Source: Alphaproteobacteria bacterium UBA2966
GTDB taxonomy: Bacteria; Pseudomonadota; Alphaproteobacteria; UBA2966
Direction of reading: 5' to 3'
NCBI GenBank assembly: GCA_002348365.1
Contig: DEBC01000082.1
Span: forward strand, 1 to 17,712
DNA: 17,712 nt
Made by a program: the position numbers and the translations under genes. Shown one piece after another: positions 6,751-13,251 of the stretch. Below the pieces are notes generated by a model, which was given only the letters and a program-made list of their open reading frames with translations, had not been told where the DNA came from and made no database searches. Numbering within the stretch: the first letter of the stretch is position 1; the number at the start of each line of letters is the position of its first letter.

Positions 6751-7212
6751 CTATGCAGGCAGGTACCCGGCAAGATCGGCCAGCACCTCATCCGGATGAG
6801 ATGCGGGATCTACATTGGCGTAGACTTTTGCAACACGGCCGTCGGGGTCAATCAGATAGCTGATTCGTGCCGGGTGAGTTGCATCGGACGACTCGGCTGC
6901 ACCGTAGGCCATCCCCATATTGTGATCCTCATCGCAAATCAGATCGTAGGGGAAGTCGAATTTTTCACGAAAGGCCAAATTCTCGGTAGGCGTGTCAAAA
7001 CTGGCGCCGACGATCACCGCATTCTTCGATGTGAAGTCAGGAGTTCGATCACGGAACCCCTTGCCCTCGATAGTTCACCCGGGGGTATCGGCCTTTGGGT
7101 ACCACCAAAGAACGAGAAAGTGACCTTTGAATTGTTCGAGGGATACAGCAGTGCCATCTTGGTTCACAACTGAGAAGGCAGGCGCCGCGTCTCCGACTTT
7201 CAATAGTGGCAT
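6751..7212 (-). CDS. Selenocysteine-containing peroxiredoxin (BCP/PrxQ-like), TGA at the peroxidatic position
   Basis: The minus-strand frame runs from ATG 7212 to TAG 6751 (153 residues) with one internal TGA at 7077-7075, codon 46. Read-through gives LWWYPKADTPG-U-TIEGKGFRD, in which the TGA falls exactly on the peroxidatic Cys of the AhpC/TSA BCP family (TPGCT). After it come GASFDTPTENLAFREKF, DLICDEDHNMGMAYGA and ISYLIDPDGRVAKVYANVDP, all in the same frame and undamaged. Cys93 (LICDED) is a candidate resolving residue; the +5 Cys of classic BCP is absent. A ribosome-binding site GAGGAG lies 5 nt before the ATG. A SECIS-like hairpin follows the TGA at the right distance. It should reduce hydroperoxides in the cytosol. 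The alternative is a nonsense mutation of TGC/TGT. Standard calling would start at a GTG at 7017 and lose the active site. Confidence 0.85.
7040..7060 (-). promoter_or_regulatory. Bacterial SECIS-like hairpin within the peroxiredoxin reading frame
   Basis: On the minus strand, starting 15 nt after the TGA, GGGGUUC pairs with GAACUCC (seven pairs, one G-U) around a 7-nt loop CGUGAUC. The loop begins 22 nt after the TGA and has a G-U in its second and third positions. Bacterial SECIS elements are defined by a short stem, a loop roughly 16-37 nt downstream of the UGA, and a G among the first two loop bases recognised by SelB. This hairpin meets all three. No folding program was run. Confidence 0.7.
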
Positions 7213-7224
7213 CTCAACTCCTCA

Positions 7225-7539
7225 CTGTTAGGTGCCCAGACTCTCCACGGAGCCTATGCATTCGTCAATGCTCAGGGTGGCCCAACATGGCAACACACTT
7301 GGCATCGCGAGCGGCAGGACCGCACGCGGTTGGTCAATCTGGTCCTCAAGCAGTATGGATTGGCTCTGAGTGACTGGGCGGCAACGTCGTTCGTTCTGCG
7401 AAGCCACACCGGTCAAACCAATCTCGTCAACAACCTGACCGAGGTATGGGCTGCTGCCGAGACGCTCAGCCGCCGTCAATGTGATCCTTTCGATGAAGAT
7501 CTCTTGGCCGTGTTGTCGAAGGAGAGTGTGGCGGAATGA
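7225..7539 (+). pseudogene. Unrecognised coding stretch without a start codon, coupled to the CobW-like gene
   Basis: Frame 1 is open from after a TAG at 7204-7206 to TGA 7537-7539 and reads like a real protein, with stretches such as GAYAFVNAQGGPTWQHTW, RTRLVNLVLKQYGLALSDW and CDPFDEDLLAVLSKES. It has no ATG or GTG, and its only TTG (7330) is internal and lacks a ribosome-binding site. The 5' end abuts the leader of the divergent peroxiredoxin gene, so the gene has probably lost its beginning. Its stop overlaps the CobW-like start (ATGA at 7536-7539), which suggests it was once the first gene of that operon. I do not recognise the family with confidence. A small gene paired with a CobW GTPase is suggested by the layout only. 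Confidence 0.55.
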
Positions 7540-8633
7540 CCGATTACGTGGAACTCATTCCAGTCAATGTGGTCACGGGATTCTTGGGCAGCGGCAAAGC
7601 CACTCTTCTGCAGAAACTTCTGGCTTCACCGAAGCTCCGGGATACAGCCGTACTGGTCAACGAATTCGGTGAGGTCGGGCTCGACCATCATTTGTTGGAG
7701 AATATCTCAGAAGGGACATTGCTGTGGGACAACGGTTGTGTCTGCTGTGCACTGCGTGGTGACCTGCAGGAGTCTCTACGCGATCTCTTTTCACGACGGG
7801 AGCTGGGAGAGATTCCGAGATTCGAACGCGTGGTCGTCGAAACATCAGGGCTCGCCGATCCGGTGCCGATCGCATACACCATCCTTGCCGAGCCTGTGAT
7901 CCAGTATCACTTTCGCCTCGGCAATATTGTCACCACGATTGACGCGGTAAACGGGCGAAATCAACTCGAACAGCACGACGAGTCGTTGAAACAGGCGGCC
8001 GTGGCAGACCGGCTGATCTTGACCAAAACCGACTTGGCCTCCGTTGGTCAGGTTAATGAATTGCGGACAGAGCTTCGTCGGCTGAATTCGGGCGCTATTG
8101 TCATCGACCCAGCTGTCGAAGACGTCGATCCGAGGCGATTGCTGACCGACGATACGTACGACCAGGAAAGCCGGGCACGCGAAGTCGACCGTTGGCTCGA
8201 GGATGAAGCGCTGACTACCGGTTCGGCTTCTCATAGGCACGGAAACGAGGAGCATAACCACGACAGGATCTTCTCATTCTGCCTGCAGTACGACGCGCCG
8301 TTGGATTGGACGGCCTTTGGTGTTTGGATGACCATGCTGCTCAACCGACACGGCGACAGGGTCTTGCGCATCAAAGGTCTGTTGAACGTCTCCGGCGTCG
8401 CCACGCCCGTTCTCATCAATGGAGTGCAGCACATTGTGCACCCGCCCTTGCATCTCGATGGCTGGCCGGACACCAATCACAGGAACCGGATCATTTTCAT
8501 CGTGCGGGATCTACCGCAAGAACGTATCGAAACGTCACTTGCCGTGTTCAACGCACTCGCCAATCCGGAATCAGCGGGCGCATTGCCACCGCATCAGACC
8601 TCGTCGGAGCAGACGGTCAGTTTGAATCTGTAG
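7536..8633 (+). CDS. CobW/COG0523 family GTP-binding metallochaperone-like protein
   Basis: 365 residues. The N-terminal G domain has P-loop GFLGSGKAT (residues 15-23), VNEFGEVGLDHHLLE, the metal-binding CxCC motif at 68-71 (WDNGCVCCALRGDL), ETSGLADP and base-recognition TKTDL. A His-rich linker (SHRHGNEEHNHD) could bind metal. The C-terminal CobW_C domain (about residues 240-350) has FSFCLQYDAPLDW and RVLRIKGLLNVSG. COG0523 proteins use GTP hydrolysis to deliver Zn, Co or another metal to a client enzyme. The oddity is that the residue after the P-loop Lys is Ala22, where Thr/Ser normally coordinates Mg2+ (GKTT is usual), so GTPase activity may be impaired. The start ATG overlaps the preceding stop. 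The client metal and partner are not evident. Confidence 0.9.
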   Translation: MTDYVELIPVNVVTGFLGSGKATLLQKLLASPKLRDTAVLVNEFGEVGLDHHLLENISEGTLLWDNGCVCCALRGDLQESLRDLFSRRELGEIPRFERVVVETSGLADPVPIAYTILAEPVIQYHFRLGNIVTTIDAVNGRNQLEQHDESLKQAAVADRLILTKTDLASVGQVNELRTELRRLNSGAIVIDPAVEDVDPRRLLTDDTYDQESRAREVDRWLEDEALTTGSASHRHGNEEHNHDRIFSFCLQYDAPLDWTAFGVWMTMLLNRHGDRVLRIKGLLNVSGVATPVLINGVQHIVHPPLHLDGWPDTNHRNRIIFIVRDLPQERIETSLAVFNALANPESAGALPPHQTSSEQTVSLNL

Positions 8634-8667
8634 CGCTCGGGATTTCGTTTTGTAGTACGCGCTGTCG

Positions 8668-8934
8668 CTATGCGAACAGTTTACCCCGGAACCCGTCAGA
8701 CATCCGATTCACGCCGGCTTCTGACATCAGGCAAAACGCCGTTGAAAGTCCATCCGCCAGGGCTGCATTGGAAGCCGTGACAGTAACCTGTCGCCAGCTA
8801 CCCCCAGGCCGGCCATTTCGAGGGTCCAGTATGTGCCCGACCTGGCCGGCAGCATCAAAGACAGTTCCCCGAGGAGCGGACGTCGCGGGAAGAAGTAAGG
8901 CTAATATCAGCAGGGCATATTTGATTCGATACAT
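8668..8934 (-). pseudogene. ApbE (FAD:protein FMN transferase) remnant with signal peptide and large internal deletion
   Basis: The minus-strand frame of 88 residues begins MYRIKYALLILALLLP, a secretory signal, and passes straight into ATSAPRGTVFDAAGQ, VGHILDPRNGRPGG, WRQVTVTASNAALADGL and STAFCLM. The latter is the conserved C-terminal block of ApbE (DPRTGRP ... ALADALSTAF). Intact ApbE is about 300 residues. The FAD/Mg-binding N-terminal and middle parts, about 200 residues, are missing, and the join falls near residues 16-20. The frame survives the deletion, so a small exported protein could still be made, but it cannot be an FMN transferase. A GTGGAG element lies about 8 nt upstream of the ATG, and an FNR-type box lies about 70 bp upstream. 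It is convergent with the CobW-like gene. Confidence 0.75.
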
Positions 8935-8983
8935 TCTCGCGCTCCACGTATCTCACTTGCAGCACGAACAAAGTGAATGAATT

Positions 8984-8997
8984 GGGACCGATGTCCC
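8984..8997. promoter_or_regulatory. Short inverted repeat abutting the FNR-type box
   Basis: GGGAC-CGAT-GTCCC is a perfect 5-bp-arm inverted repeat lying immediately beside the FNR-type palindrome at 8998-9011, on the side toward the ApbE remnant start. It may be a second operator half or a small hairpin in the leader. Nothing else supports either reading. Confidence 0.3.
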
Positions 8998-9011
8998 TTG
9001 ATCTGAATCAA
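8998..9011. promoter_or_regulatory. FNR/Anr/Dnr-type binding site, perfect consensus
   Basis: TTGATCTGAATCAA matches the FNR-family consensus TTGAT-N4-ATCAA at all ten specified positions. It lies between the 3' end of the MFS gene (9077) and the start of the ApbE remnant (8934), both minus-strand, with its centre about 70 bp before the remnant's ATG. That distance fits an activator site at about -41.5 with a 30-nt leader. ApbE-type proteins such as NosX are often under oxygen or NO control, which fits. Confidence 0.65.
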
Positions 9012-9076
9012 GCTGAGCGGCGATAGAATTTCTTTGGAATTGGTCAGCGCCGATGGCGGAACATTGGGCCAGGAAC

Positions 9077-10321
9077 CTATGCGGGTTTGCTGTATCCCTT
9101 CAGCGCAAACACCAGCAGTGCAGTCGCGCCGAAACAGTAAAGAGCCATAAATGCACACACGTTCTCGACCGATACGCCGAAATCCATCAACGCTCCCATT
9201 CCGGGTGGTCCGAGGGCAGACGAAAACACCGCGATGGAAACGGCGAGAGACCGGATGGCTCCAAAGTGCTTGAGGCCGTAGGCCTCCGCCCACAAGGCGT
9301 TCAGAGCCGTGAAGCTGATGCCGACTGTCACGCCGACCAGCGTCAAGTATGGCCACGCCCACATGAAGTGATCGAAGGCCCATACGAACAGTAGGCCGAG
9401 AGCCAAGGGCATGAGGTACGATGGCAAGACGCGCGCTGCAGTGACTCGATCAATGAGTGGACCTGCAGCCAGCGATGCGACAACGGACCCCAAGGCATAG
9501 ATCCAGTAGCTTCCGGTGACCCAAGCGATGCCCCAGTCCTTGGCTCGTGCCAGCTCCGGATGGTGGAAGAAAAGTGCAGTGATGATGATCGACGGGGCGA
9601 TCATTGCCGGCACGATCAGATAGAAGCGCCAATCGCGAAGGATTTGTGCCTTGGTCCAAGACTCTGCGGGACCATTTATCTGGGCGCTCTGGTGCGTCGG
9701 TTCGTCATGTACCGTGGTGGTCACACCCTTCCATCTGAGCAGCCACCAGACGAGGGGTGTCACAACCAGAGCGATGAGGAGGGCGGAGGTCCCGAAGGTG
9801 AGGCGCCAGCCGATAGACGCGATGGCGAGAACGGCGAGGAACGGCAAAAGCGAACCGCCCACTGAGAAGCCGAGAGTGGCGAAGGCCACCGCCTTGCCTC
9901 GATCGGCATGAAAGGCGCGGGCCATTGCCGTCGTACCCGTATGCACGGCGAGCCCTTGTCCCGCTTGGCGTAGCATGAATATGGCGACGATGAGGAATAC
10001 AGACGATGGAACAAGCGACATGGCCAGCGATGCGGCGACGAGACCCGCACAGACGAGCATGGTGTAGCGCTTGAGCGCTATTCGATCGATCTGTTGTCCT
10101 GTCCAGGGCAGGAGCAGGGCACTCAACAGCGTCCCAGCCATGTAGATCGATCCCCAAGCGGTGTGGCTGAGATCAAAGTCGTTCTGAACGGCCGGGCCGA
10201 AGACTCCGATAAAGTAAGTCTGGCCAACACTCGAGGCGAAGGCCATGACGAAACCAAAGGTCAGGATGCGCGCGTTATCCGCACTGGCAAGCGCAAAACG
10301 CAGGTAGCTGGCAAACGGCAT
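9077..10321 (-). CDS. MFS transporter, about 12 transmembrane segments
   Basis: 414 residues from ATG 10321. The chain alternates hydrophobic helices in a 6+6 layout, with a central hydrophilic loop around RWKGVTTTVHDEPTHQSAQ. The cytoplasmic loop motif between helices 2 and 3 is GQQIDRIALKRYTM, the MFS motif-A type (GxxxDR). A second copy, AGPLIDRVTAARVLPSYL, appears in the C-terminal half. It is a major facilitator of unknown substrate; the length and VGQTYFIGVFG start resemble the monocarboxylate/oxalate-type branch, but this is a loose impression. A GTG at 10396 would add 25 residues (SGKDIRYSPLASQPIPW...) that look non-membrane and unconserved, and no clear ribosome-binding site decides between the starts. 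The gene is divergent from the PhyH gene, which may process what it imports. Confidence 0.88.
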   Translation of the reverse strand: MPFASYLRFALASADNARILTFGFVMAFASSVGQTYFIGVFGPAVQNDFDLSHTAWGSIYMAGTLLSALLLPWTGQQIDRIALKRYTMLVCAGLVAASLAMSLVPSSVFLIVAIFMLRQAGQGLAVHTGTTAMARAFHADRGKAVAFATLGFSVGGSLLPFLAVLAIASIGWRLTFGTSALLIALVVTPLVWWLLRWKGVTTTVHDEPTHQSAQINGPAESWTKAQILRDWRFYLIVPAMIAPSIIITALFFHHPELARAKDWGIAWVTGSYWIYALGSVVASLAAGPLIDRVTAARVLPSYLMPLALGLLFVWAFDHFMWAWPYLTLVGVTVGISFTALNALWAEAYGLKHFGAIRSLAVSIAVFSSALGPPGMGALMDFGVSVENVCAFMALYCFGATALLVFALKGYSKPA

Positions 10322-10462
10322 TGCGAGTTTGGGAACCCAGGGAATTGGCTGGCTTGCGAGTGGAGAGTAACGAATGTCTTTACCAGAACGCGTCACCCCA
10401 CCGAAAGGTTAGGTGAAGATCTCGCAGGCAGGAGGAGGCCGCAAGATCGGCATATCTCAGAG

Positions 10463-10492
10463 TTGAACTGCTGTCAGGCTCAGACCTAAGAT
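10463..10492 (+). promoter_or_regulatory. Candidate sigma70-type promoter for the PhyH gene
   Basis: TTGAAC (10463-10468) and TAAGAT (10487-10492) are separated by 18 bp, placing a start of transcription near 10499 and a leader of about 37 nt before the TTG start at 10536. It sits in the divergent gap between the MFS and PhyH genes. This is a sequence match only. Confidence 0.35.
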
Positions 10493-10535
10493 ACTCATGC
10501 ATCCGTCTCGTCTCGATTGATCGGAGGTGTTCGCA

Positions 10536-11390
10536 TTGGAACCTGTGCTGCCTCAGGATGCCGTTCAGCAATTCGAAAGGGATGGCTTCATATTCCCGAT
10601 CCGGGTCATGGATCGCGGCGACGCGATCGCCGTGGCTCGTAAGATCGGACGCATCAAGGAGTCTTACGCGCACCTACCCAGGGTGGACCACGATCACAAG
10701 TTGTTCCGCTTCAAACCCCATCTGAAGTATACGTGCCTCGACGCAATCGTTCACAACGCCCGCGTATTGGATGCGGTGGAAGCGTTGATCGGACCCGATA
10801 TTCTGCTGTGGACGTCGACCTTATTTATTAAGGACGCGCACAACCCCGCGTACATCGGCTGGCATCAGGATTCCTACACCTACCCGCTGGATGGAGACGA
10901 GGTTGTCAATGTCTGGGTGGCGCTCACCGACGCCACGCTCGAGAACGGCGCCATGCGCTTCTTCAAGGGTAGCAACGGGCTTGGGCCCCTTGATCACGCC
11001 GAAACCTGGGAGGAATACCATCTGGGTTCGCGGGGCGAGACAGTGGACACCGGTGTGAATGACGAACGGGTCGTGGACGTGCTGCTCGAAGCCGGCCAGG
11101 CGTCGATCCACCACGTCGACCTCATACACTCTTCGCAACCCAATCGGTCGGGCGAACGACGGATCGGCTATGCCATACGATACATTCCGGCTCGACTGTG
11201 GGACACGACTCGGCGCGGTACAGCCATGCTCGTTCGGGGTGAAGACCGATACGGTCACTGGGAACTCGAGCCGCGCCCCAGTGTCGACTACGATCCCCGT
11301 GTCATGCCCATCTACGAGCGTGCAATGGGGATTAGGAGCGACGCAAGTTTAGGCGACAATGAGACCGATCGGGCCTTCACGGAAGCCTGA
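10536..11390 (+). CDS. Phytanoyl-CoA dioxygenase (PhyH) family Fe(II)/2-oxoglutarate oxygenase
   Basis: 284 residues, a usual PhyH length. The iron-binding facial triad is visible as His110-x-Asp112 (GWHQDSYTYPL) and distal His198 (HHVDLIHSSQPN). It is followed by NRSGERRIGYAIRY, whose Arg would bind 2-oxoglutarate. NVWVALTDATLENGAMRFFKGSN is the conserved core strand pair. The protein probably hydroxylates a small molecule or acyl-CoA in the cytosol; the substrate is unknown. The start is taken as TTG 10536 because GGAGG at 10523-10527 is spaced 8 nt from it. A GTG at 10527 would overlap that site. It is divergent from the MFS transporter and may be functionally linked to it. Confidence 0.9.
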   Translation: MEPVLPQDAVQQFERDGFIFPIRVMDRGDAIAVARKIGRIKESYAHLPRVDHDHKLFRFKPHLKYTCLDAIVHNARVLDAVEALIGPDILLWTSTLFIKDAHNPAYIGWHQDSYTYPLDGDEVVNVWVALTDATLENGAMRFFKGSNGLGPLDHAETWEEYHLGSRGETVDTGVNDERVVDVLLEAGQASIHHVDLIHSSQPNRSGERRIGYAIRYIPARLWDTTRRGTAMLVRGEDRYGHWELEPRPSVDYDPRVMPIYERAMGIRSDASLGDNETDRAFTEA

Positions 11391-11414
11391 GTGGATCGAC
11401 TGGCGGACTGGAGA

Positions 11415-12230
11415 TTAGTCTTTGGCCTCACAAATGAACGGCCAGACTACCTTGCTGGTTTCCGGGTGGGAACGGCCATCCGGAGTTAGGTAGGGGATCG
11501 GGACCTTCTTGACGTCTTTATCGAGTTTCCTTATTGAATGTGAGTCGAGGAGGGTTTCACTCCGGAACAAGGCCAAAGGGTCCATCCATCGTCCGTCGAC
11601 GGGCACAAACAACTTGCTTGTCGTGTAGTCGGGCCGGTCGCTGTACCAGGCCGTGAGATGCAGGTGCGGAAAGCCTGCCGAACCATAATGTCCGCCGGTC
11701 GTCCCTGTCTTGCCGTTGAGGCCGACCTCCTGCCCCTTCTTCACACGTTGGCCCAGCTCAAGGTCAGGCATCTTCATAAGATGCTTGTACTCGGTATAAA
11801 TCCAAGCGCCGAGACCGGTGTCTTCAGGCGCGTGCTGCAGAATGATTCCGATACCGCCGATAAACCTGCCCGGGCTTTTGTGAACAACGGTTCCATCAGC
11901 GATTGCCACAATTGGCGTTCCTTCATCGGCCGGAATGTCGTAGCCGCCATGATAGCCGCGGTAGAATTTAAGACTGCGCCGGCTGCCGTCGCTGCGTGTC
12001 TGCGAGGCAAAATCGGAGGTACCCTTCAGGCAATCCGCGTCCGCCGGGTAGACGGGCTGTAGGCCGGTCTGGATGAATCCCCGGGCTTGCATGGCCTTCA
12101 ACTTGGCCTTCTTGGGTGAAAAGGCCGCGAAATCCTTTAAAGATGGTTTCTGAGCGAATGCGGGAGGTCCGGCTGCCAGCCATACCGCGCTGACCGTGAG
12201 GAGCACAAGGAAAGCAGTGACGGCCCTCAT
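11415..12230 (-). CDS. Secreted M23 (LytM-type) metallopeptidase
   Basis: 271 residues with an N-terminal signal peptide (hydrophobic core FLVLLTVSAVWLAAG, likely cut after AFA at about residue 26). The peptidase domain carries the zinc motifs HxxxD at His94-Asp98 (GYHGGYDIPA) and HxH at His189-x-His191 (GFPHLHLTAW), plus His150 in EYKHLM. The GTPIVAIADGTVVHKSPG and VKKGQEVGLNGKTG segments are typical of the beta-sheet lysostaphin fold. All metal and catalytic residues are present, so it should cleave peptidoglycan cross-links or another glycine-rich peptide in the periplasm. Its ATG overlaps the stop of the upstream membrane-protein gene (ATGA), so the two are co-translated. The family includes amidase activators that lack these residues, which this one is not. 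Confidence 0.9.
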   Translation of the reverse strand: MRAVTAFLVLLTVSAVWLAAGPPAFAQKPSLKDFAAFSPKKAKLKAMQARGFIQTGLQPVYPADADCLKGTSDFASQTRSDGSRRSLKFYRGYHGGYDIPADEGTPIVAIADGTVVHKSPGRFIGGIGIILQHAPEDTGLGAWIYTEYKHLMKMPDLELGQRVKKGQEVGLNGKTGTTGGHYGSAGFPHLHLTAWYSDRPDYTTSKLFVPVDGRWMDPLALFRSETLLDSHSIRKLDKDVKKVPIPYLTPDGRSHPETSKVVWPFICEAKD

Positions 12231-12760
12231 GAAGCGCTTTCAGAGGATGACGATGTCGTGCGGGGAGGCGGGCGGCATGGCGTCCAGCCGACCGGGAAAG
12301 CGCGGACTGCGAAATGCAGCAGATAAAACAGGATCGCGAGAATTACGAGCAGAATGGTCGTAAGCAATTTCTCACCAAATTCACCTCCGATGATGTCTTC
12401 CCGCCCGATCAGGTGTTCCGCTAGAACCTCAAAGGCCTGAAGGGTCGCGCCCGCGCAAAAAATGACGGCAATCAGAATCGATATTTGCAACGTGTCAAAG
12501 ACCAGCCCGTCCACTTCAAGCTGCGTTACGCTCCGGATGATATTTCGGCGAAACGACTGCCAGTGCGCTACCGCGTACCCGATCACACCGACCACGGATG
12601 CGAACCAAAAAATCACATTGCTGAAGTGGATGTTGGGTATGCTCTCTGTCAGAAATGTTTCAAATGGTTCGTAAAAGTATAAGAATATCAATAGGATGAT
12701 CACGCCAATCAAAATGATCCAAAACTTTGTGGTGCGGCGTATGACAGGTTCCTGAGCCAT
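12227..12760 (-). CDS. Small multi-pass membrane protein of unknown function
   Basis: 177 residues from ATG 12760 (MAQEPVIRRTTKF). Four hydrophobic segments are visible: FWIILIGVIILLIFLYFY, VIFWFASVVGVIGYAVAHW, DTLQISILIAVIFCAGATL and LLTTILLVILAILFYLLHFAV. The tail is short and Ser/Pro-rich (PPPRTTSSSSESAS). The loop after helix 2 is basic (QSFRRNIIR), which suggests it is cytoplasmic. I do not recognise the family. It lies directly upstream of the M23 peptidase, overlapping it by 4 bp, so a role in the cell envelope or in anchoring/activating the peptidase is possible but unsupported. A TTG at 12790 would add ten residues and is less likely than the ATG; neither has a good ribosome-binding site. 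Confidence 0.75.
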   Translation of the reverse strand: MAQEPVIRRTTKFWIILIGVIILLIFLYFYEPFETFLTESIPNIHFSNVIFWFASVVGVIGYAVAHWQSFRRNIIRSVTQLEVDGLVFDTLQISILIAVIFCAGATLQAFEVLAEHLIGREDIIGGEFGEKLLTTILLVILAILFYLLHFAVRAFPVGWTPCRPPPRTTSSSSESAS

Positions 12761-12808
12761 GGTCAGGATCGTAGGATAAAAGCTACGCAAATCAAACCCT
12801 GCAACGGA

Positions 12809-12853
12809 ATTTTACACTTCACGAGTTCAAACAATCCATATAGAGTGTATATG
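12809..12853 (-). promoter_or_regulatory. Candidate promoter and operator for the membrane-protein/M23 operon
   Basis: On the minus strand a good -10 hexamer, TAAAAT, lies at 12814-12809, about 50 bp before ATG 12760. The -35 region (GGATTG at 12837-12832, 17-bp spacing) is weak. Overlapping and just upstream is the inverted repeat CATATA-GAGTG-TATATG (12837-12853), which could be a regulator site compensating for the weak -35. Confidence 0.35.
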
Positions 12854-13251
12854 CACTGGAAATTTGCGCCGCACGTTGACCAAGCGTGACGAGTAGATAA
12901 TCATGCCGTCCACACCGCAGGATCAGTCGGTCGGGATTCTTACTGGCATTCAGAATCTCATCAGCGAGACAAAGGTGCCGCCGGCGGGCGGAAAGCCCGC
13001 GCTGTTTACGCACAAGAACGGCACCCCATATCCCGAAAGAGGGAGACGCGGTCCCGAAACCAGTTAAATCTGGCCGCCGGTCCAATTGAGGTCCCCAATG
13101 GCCTTAGCCCGAGACTTCCCAGTAGACTTCAATCGCTGCAGAAACTGATCGGGACTTGGGTTGGCGCTGCGGACGAGGCGCAGGTCGTACTTCGGAGCCG
13201 CTGAGAGATTTGAGACCAAAGAATTGCATGAACCATTGAGAAGGGCTCGCC
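12854..13251. other. Gene-poor interval between the membrane-protein and LLM genes
   Basis: No recognisable gene lies in this stretch. Two short opposing frames are open. A + strand ATG frame at 12903-13067 (54 codons, MPSTPQDQSVGILTGIQNL...) lacks a clear ribosome-binding site. A minus-strand frame at 13219-13064 (TTG start, LVSNLSAAPKYDLRLVRS..., QFLQRLKSTGKSRAKAIG...) has protein-like composition and could be a C-terminal gene remnant. They share the same few bases at their stops. Neither is assigned to a family. The ribosome-binding site of the LLM gene (GAGAAGGG) occupies about 13237-13244. Confidence 0.4.

Noticed and set aside
7330..7539. TTG 7330 as the start of a complete 69-residue gene
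   Set aside because: There is no ribosome-binding site, and protein-like sequence continues about 30 codons upstream in the same frame.
8634..8667. AGCGC...GCGCT pairing between the CobW-like gene and the ApbE remnant as a terminator
   Set aside because: Only about 5 bp with a loop over 20 nt and no uridine tract.
12819..13085. 88-codon minus-strand frame in the gap after the membrane protein
   Set aside because: No motif, poor composition, no ribosome-binding site, and it overlaps two other equally short frames. Not strong enough to call.
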